Shown here one piece after another: positions 58,315-64,000 of a DNA stretch of 64,000 nt. Below the pieces are notes generated by a model that saw only the letters and a list, made by a program, of their open reading frames with translations, did no database searches and was not told the origin of the DNA. Made by a program: the position numbers and the translations under genes. Location of the stretch: NCBI GenBank assembly GCA_023055425.1, contig JALGPY010000012.1, positions 11,529,922-11,593,921 on the forward strand, given 5' to 3'. Every line of letters begins with the position of its first letter. Position 1 is the first letter of the stretch. This DNA is from Linanthus parryae (lineage: Eukaryota > Streptophyta > Magnoliopsida > Ericales > Polemoniaceae).

Positions 58315-59985
58315 TGTTAGGAACTCCAATACGCGAGAAACAAGAGAAAGCAAGAAAAAATCAAAGCAAGATCAAACAATAACAAGATTTTACGTGGTTC
58401 ACTAGTTTTGAGACTAGCTACATCCACGGCCAAACCAACCAATTTATTGATGAGAAGCCAAAACCAATTACAAGCACACACCAAGTCATGACCCTAGCAT
58501 CTACTTATATACTAGTACAAGACTTGGAGACAAAGCAACGACCAAAACTAATCCTAGACAAACAAGGAATTGTTTCCTAATCCAATAAGGACACTACCAA
58601 AAAAAAACATGTGAATTACTTGTTGCCAAATTAATTCAATGTTTCCAAAAAATAATAATTCCTTCTTTGACCAATCTATAGTTTGAATCAATTAATAATA
58701 AAAAAAACCCAACAAACCTCCACCTTGATTCAAACTCCATAGCTACCGAACCAATTCTTCTCATCAATCCAATGAACCCAATCCGAGTGTATTCCCATTT
58801 TGCGGAATTTTGAACACACTCCCAATACGCCCCAACAAGCGCGTCTATGCGTCTTCAACAAACACAAAAACTATGCGTCCCAATAAACGCTCCCCTAATG
58901 CACCATGACACAATGCATACCCCAACGTTGCGCCAATGACACTTCGCAACAAAGTGCCTATCAAACGATGTCATGCCAATTTGCGCTGCCACCCGCACAA
59001 TATGCGCACAACCAATAACCGAAGCCCGCCAATCCAAGATCCAATCGCGCCAACGACCCGCGTGCCCAATAACACGCTCCATGCTCCATGCCTGGAGCCC
59101 GATCCGCCCTCAAGGGGCTTAGAGATCATCACCAACCTTGAGCGTCCCTCCTCCTCCACCTGAAGCGAGATCTACAAGTGAACGATTTTTAGGACACTCC
59201 CTCTTCCAATGACGTTTCTCCCTCAATTTGCTAGTTGATTCGAGTCGCCTCCACCTAGACTTGAATCCTCCTAGTTGCCAAATCCAAATATAGATCCATA
59301 TCACTCGTCGGGTTGAGCACGCCATATCGATTGACGCATGCTGGAACCGAAAGCGTGCCGGATGTACTAGAACTAGATCCACAATTCCAATGCTCCACAA
59401 CAAGAGCCGATAGCTCCCCCAACAAGGAACCCGATAGCCTCCCAACAAAGGCTTGGTGTGCTTGCACCCCCTGTTTCAGAGGCCAACCAGCGAAAACCCA
59501 ATCTTCCCATCAAACCCGGCAGATCTTGATCACAAACTCGCCATAGATTCTCTTGAAACTCAACGTTACCTGGCTCTGATGCCACTTGTTAGGATTCCAA
59601 TACGCGAGAGACAAGAGAAAGCAAGAACAACCAAGAGCAAGATCAAGAACACAAGAAATTTAACGTGGTTCACTAGTTTTGAGACTAGCTACATCCACGA
59701 CCAAACCAACCCAATTTATTGATGAGAAGCCAAAACCAATTACAAGCACACACCAAGTCATGACCCTAGCATCTACTTATATACTAGTACAAGACTTGGA
59801 GACAAAGAAACGACCAAAACTAATCCTAGACAAACAAGGAATTGTTTCCTAATCCAATAAGGACACTACCAAAAAAAAACATGTGAATTACTTGTTGCCA
59901 AATTAATTCAATGTTTCCAAAAAATAATAATTCCTTCTTTGACCAATCTATAGTTTGAATCAATTAATAATAAAAAAACCCAACA
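58315..59985 (-). mobile_element. TRIM/LARD-type non-autonomous copia-like element
   Basis: 1671 bp with LTRs 58315-58714 (400 bp) and 59587-59985 (399 bp), TGTTAGGA...CCCAACA, and perfect CTATG duplications (58310-58314 and 59986-59990). On the minus strand a tRNA-Met primer site (TGGCATCAGAGCCAGG) follows the right LTR, and a polypurine tract (AAGGTGGAGG) precedes the left one. The 872-bp interior has no polymerase. A minus-strand stretch near 59165-59225 (REKRHWKRECPKN) is the end of a gag zinc knuckle, so it is a deletion derivative of a copia element. Layout and ends resemble the element at 23755-28511. Confidence 0.9.
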
Positions 59986-60062
59986 CTATGAAAGTTGCTA
60001 TTGGTTAGCGAATTTACATATGAAAAAAATCTCAGTCTCCAATGTGTAAAATGTCACGGGCT

Positions 60063-60128
60063 CATAACTAGTATATGGAAATAAGGCAAAAACATCAGTT
60101 TCCATAACTAATATATGGAAATAAGGCA
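60063..60128 (+). repeat. Short direct repeat
   Basis: CATAACTAGTATATGGAAAT at 60064 and CATAACTAATATATGGAAAT at about 60101, each followed by AAGGCAA: a 37-bp unit present twice. Confidence 0.75.
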
Positions 60129-60149
60129 AGTAATCATTTTCACAAAATT

Positions 60150-60453
60150 GATTTCTCTTATGAGCTCTTCAAGCTTCAGAGGCATGTCCTCGATGACATC
60201 AGTTGCGAATTTCCTCAAATCACTCCTATCATCCCAAGATACCAATCCATCAGTTATAGCAACAAAATTTATGTCAAACCTTAAAATGTCTGCCCTCCCG
60301 AGGTAACGAATTCATGATCTTGTCGTGCTTGTACTTGGTGTTTGCAAAATTAACCGTGAGACGTTGAGTGGCTAAGCATTGTGAGTTCTCTAACAGAGGG
60401 AATCATATGGCCTTGTGCTGGTACGAGCGTTACTGTAATATGTGGCTTTTCCG
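60150..60453 (-). pseudogene. UGT exon-1 fragment (copy U4)
   Basis: Across frames the minus strand gives SEKPHITVTLVPAQGHMIP, then CLATQRLTVNFANTKYKHDK, MNSLPREG, FVAITDGLVSWDDRSDLRKF and MPLKLEELIREIN. These match in order the first two thirds of exon 1 in the intact copy. At least two frameshifts break it (after PAQGHMIP and after NSLPREG), and the end of exon 1 and all of exon 2 are missing here. It is the rightmost visible member of the cluster. Confidence 0.88.
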
Positions 60454-60651
60454 ATTTTCTTCTACTTTCTCTCTTCGGGCGCTTCATCTATACTGTGACC
60501 CACTTTTTTTCACCAAATCAATTTTAATTCTCAAGTCCTTACCATATCAGGTTTTACATATGAAAGACAATTAGGGTTTCTTGGGTAATCAAACAGACGA
60601 TACAGAAATTGTAGACAGAGAAGCTGAAAGATAAGAATGAACATCATTGTA

Positions 60652-63600
60652 TTTTTTTTTAGGTAAAAAGGAAACGGCAAAACCCTAAAACATTCTAATC
60701 TTTCCTAAACCAGAGATGTCAAACTCCAAAAACCTAACACAATAGCTGGGAGGTTTTGACAAAAACTCCTTATCCATAATATCAGAACCACAATTTCTAG
60801 CTAAACTATCAGCAACCAAATTACACTCTCTGTGCACATGATGAATTGTACTCTGCGTATCCAACAGCAAGCTCTTGATAGCCTCCACCATGAACTTGAA
60901 GGGGGTAGCAGAAGACACACTGCACTCAACTAATTGGACAGCATCCCATGAATCAGATTCCACAGTAACCTGATGCATATCCAGTTCCTTCACCATCACC
61001 AAACCTTCCCAGATAGCCCATAACTCTCCCTGCAAAACAGTAGTAGCAGCCACTCTTCTCTGCACACCCCAAAGCCACTGACCTTGCCAGTCTCTGCAGA
61101 CCAACCCCACAGCACAGAAAGTTCTACAATGGGAGAGAGCACAATCAACATTCATCTTAACCCTGCCCGAAGTGGGGCACAACCACTTCACAACACAGGG
61201 TTTAGACTGGAGATTCTTGGGGGAAAGAGCAACACCATTTTGAACAAAGATTGCCTGGTTGTACAAAAATTGAGCAATGTCATGATCCTGGGGCATTTCT
61301 TCCTCATGTATAGTCTTGTTATGCCAGAGCCAAATTTGAGCAGCAGTAGTAACAAAAAGAATTGGCCAATCAAGGCCACTATTACCACTCCACCCCTTAG
61401 TCGCAGAATAATCAATATTCATGTCAACCCAATTTAGCAAATTTTCTGAGAAGAACTACTCCCACTTATCCCTGTTAAGAACCCTTTTCCACACATCTTG
61501 AGCATAAGCACAGTCTCTAATAGCACACAGAGAATCTTCACAATCAAACCCACATAATAAACAAGAGGCACAGTTAATAATACCGCTTTTCACCTTCATA
61601 GCCTGAGTGAGAAGCCTATCCCTTCTCAAAAGCCAAAGAAAGGATCTCCACCTCTGAAACCCCTTGATCCTCCAAATCCTCTTCCACCCCATATCCCAAG
61701 GAGGTATTTCTTTACGACTAACAATTTCTTCATAAGCAGAGGCCACTGAGAACTTACCTCCATAGCCAACTATACCACCTGATCTGAAACTTGATCAAGA
61801 GTAGTAGCTTGCAACAAATCCATCACAGCAGTAGGCAGCTTATTCTGCAACAACTCCAAATGCCAACCTACTTCATCATCCCAAAAATCAGCCACTGCAG
61901 CAAGAAGATCATTTTCAGACAGGTGACCATGAACTACATCACAGAGCTTGAACTCCCCTAGCCACTGGTCAATCCAGAACAGAGTGGTGGCACCATTACC
62001 AACATTAATACCACAACCAGACTTCACAGCATCCAAATACTTCAAGATTTGCTCCCAAGATCTTGAGTGGTACGACTTAGCTTTCAACTTCCCCGGACTT
62101 AAAGAAGGAATACCATACTTCAAAACAATTTCCTTTGCCCAAGCATAAGACAAATGGTCACCGATAAAATTCCACCAAGATTTAGCAAGAAAAGCTTTAT
62201 TGAAAGAAGACAAACACTTTAAACCCAAACCACCCCTTAACTTTGGTTGAGTAACAGCATTCCACCCAACCAAAGAGAGTTTAGACTTCTCCAAACTCCC
62301 TCCCCACAAAAATCTCTTGCAGATCTGATCAATGGCAGTGAGAGTAGAGCTAGGAAGAAGCACAGTCTGCATTGCATATGCAGGTAGAGCCTGAGGCACA
62401 GTCTGAACCAAGGTAGTCCTTCCTGCTAGAGAGAGTCTAGGAGCCTGCCAGAAACTTAACCTCCTCTGAACCTTATCAACCAAGAACTGGTAAGTAGAAG
62501 CAGCAACTCTATCATGAAGCAGGGGCATACCCAAATAAAGACCAAGATCCTCAGCGAGATCAATAACCAACAAGGAACTTAACACTCTAGCAAGACTCCT
62601 AGGAACAAGAGGAGCCACAAAAATTTTAGATTTGTCAAAACTAATAGCTTGACCTGTGACTTCACAGAAATCAGATAGAACATCCTTCATCACTCTGACT
62701 TGTCTTTTGGTGGCTTCACCAAAAAGCAGAAGATCATCTGCAAAGAAGACATGAGTCAGAGGAGTACCTCTCCTAGAGAGCTTTACACCCTTCCACTTCC
62801 CAGCCACCACAGATTGATGAATTTTTTGGGCCAAAACTTCCATAGAGAGGAGGAAGAGATAAGGGGAAAGGGGGTCTCCCTGTCTCAAACCTCTTTGAGG
62901 AAAGAACTTCTCTAGAACTTCACCATTCCAAATAACCTGAAAAGAAGCCGATCTTACAGAATCCATAATTAGACTATGAATGTTAACAGGTAAACCAATA
63001 GCACTAAGAACTTTCTCAAGAAGGGACCATTTGACCCTATCATAAGCCTTTGCCATATCAATTTTAATAGCAAGACTTCCCTTCTTCCCCTTCATATTCC
63101 TCATACAATGGAGAGTTTCTTGGACAATGAGCAAATAATCACTAGTATACCTCCCAGGAATAAAGTTGAATTAGAGAGGATGAATAAGCCTTTGAAATAC
63201 AGTTCTGAGTCTATTGCTAATGAGTTTGGTAATGATATTTAAAGATACATTACACAAACTAATTGGTCTAAAATGACCAAAAGAAGAAGGAGAATCCTTC
63301 TTTGGTACCAAAGTGATCAAAGTACATTAATGTCCAAAGGCAGCTTCCCCAATCTCCAGGCATCCCTTACCATTTGAACCACAACAGAACTAACTTGAGG
63401 CCAGAAGTGCTGATAGAACCCACGAGCAATACCATCAGGCCCAGGACTCTTGAAAGGACCCATAGAGAACACAACATCATGAACTTCAGCAGTAGTAATA
63501 GGCTTCAACAGCAACTCAACCTCAGAACTGGTAAGAGCACCCCCTTTCCAAACAAACTCAGCATCAATCTCACGGCTTGGGTCAGAGTACACATTTTTGA

Positions 63601-63878
63601 AGTGACTAGTAACTAACTGCTTTAAAAGCTCCACATCTTCACACCAAGAACCATCATCAAGCATAATCATCTCAACTTTATTTCTCCTTCTCCTAGTTAC
63701 AGTAGATAAGTGAAATAATTTTTTATTCTTATCCCCCAATAATAATCTACTCAACTTTGACTTTTGAAACCAGAAAAGCTCATCTTGATGAAGCACAGTA
63801 TTAAACAGTTCATGCAGCTCAATTTCTAATTTAGACAAGAAAACTCTTTCTTTAACTGCAAGGGACCTCTTAGTATGT
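60652..63878 (-). mobile_element. LINE-L1 retrotransposon, 5'-truncated and broken
   Basis: On the minus strand: a linker (ELFWFQKSKLSRLLLGDKNK) and the start of reverse transcriptase (FKSPGPDGIARGFYQ), with breaks between 63317 and 63134. The main RT domain is at 63134-61770 (AIKIDMAKAYDRVKW; RGLRQGDPLSPYLF; VFFADDLLLFGEA). A zinc-finger RVT region (CASCLLCGFDCEDSLC) is at 61746-61456. A plant-type RNase H (VKMNVDCALSH; VTVESDSWDAVQL; HHVHRECNLVADSLAR) runs to 60685. A run of A at 60653-60661 on the minus strand looks like the poly(A) tail. The AP endonuclease is absent because the element is cut near 63878. Stops and frameshifts make it inactive. No target duplication was recognised. Confidence 0.9.
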
Positions 63879-64000
63879 TAACGAACTCTTCTTAACTTGC
63901 TAATATGTGTAATTTATCTATTTTATCTCTCTTTCTAGACTTATGCTTGTTTTCGTAGTTTTGGTTGTTTTCTCTCATTTTGTAGGCAAAGAAGTGATTT
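63879..64000. other. Sequence right of the LINE
   Basis: T-rich, with no recognised feature. The junction with the LINE near 63878 may be its 5' truncation point or another insertion. Confidence 0.4.

Overview
The window is nuclear DNA of a flowering plant, most likely a eudicot. It holds two-exon UDP-glycosyltransferase genes with a GT-AG intron, and nested Ty1/copia, Ty3/gypsy (Athila, Tat and chromovirus types), TRIM/LARD, MITE, Mutator-like and LINE-L1 elements. There are no operons, Shine-Dalgarno sites or bacterial genes. I cannot name the species.

The host content is a tandem cluster of UGT83A1-like glycosyltransferase genes, all on the minus strand. From right to left these are: an eroded exon-1 fragment (60150-60453); one intact gene (51276 to 49479, about 454 aa in two exons); a wrecked gene whose exon 1 (47190-47670) and exon 2 (34300-37387) are about 10 kb apart and filled with transposons; and the first 32 codons of a further copy running off the left edge (1-97). 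Almost everything else is transposon.

Layout from the left. A foldback MITE lies at 1926-2167. Copia I (2500-23227, target duplication GTATG) has its gag interrupted by a young, oppositely oriented Athila-type gypsy element (5104-18068, duplication GAACC) with an intact 1802-codon gag-pol. Copia II (23480-33727) carries a LARD/TRIM-type element in its 5' LTR (23755-28511), which itself contains a probable solo chromovirus LTR (24862-27866). Copia II also carries a Mutator-like insertion in its RNase H region. The broken UGT follows, with a solo LTR inside exon 2 (34532-36747, duplication CATTA), a TRIM remnant and a Tat-type gypsy fragment. Copia III (40257-47132, GTATG) sits in the intron region. 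After the intact UGT, Copia IV (51315-57962, CTCTC) is inserted 38 bp upstream of its ATG in the same orientation. A second TRIM/LARD element (58315-59985, CTATG), the UGT fragment and a 5'-truncated LINE-L1 (60652-63878) close the window.

The most unusual signal is in the Athila element. It has paired near-palindromes (TGCGT-4 nt-ACGCA), start-to-start about 21 bp apart, 12 in each LTR and 18 in the internal region. In the LTR the array ends 85 bp upstream of a TATA box. In the internal region the array ends 82 bp upstream of a second TATA box that faces the env-position ORF. This looks like a duplicated U3 promoter module that could drive that ORF from an internal promoter. An unrelated element, Copia II, has its own palindromic array at the same place upstream of its TATA box. 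A second notable case is the in-frame opening of the Copia IV LTR into the only intact UGT.
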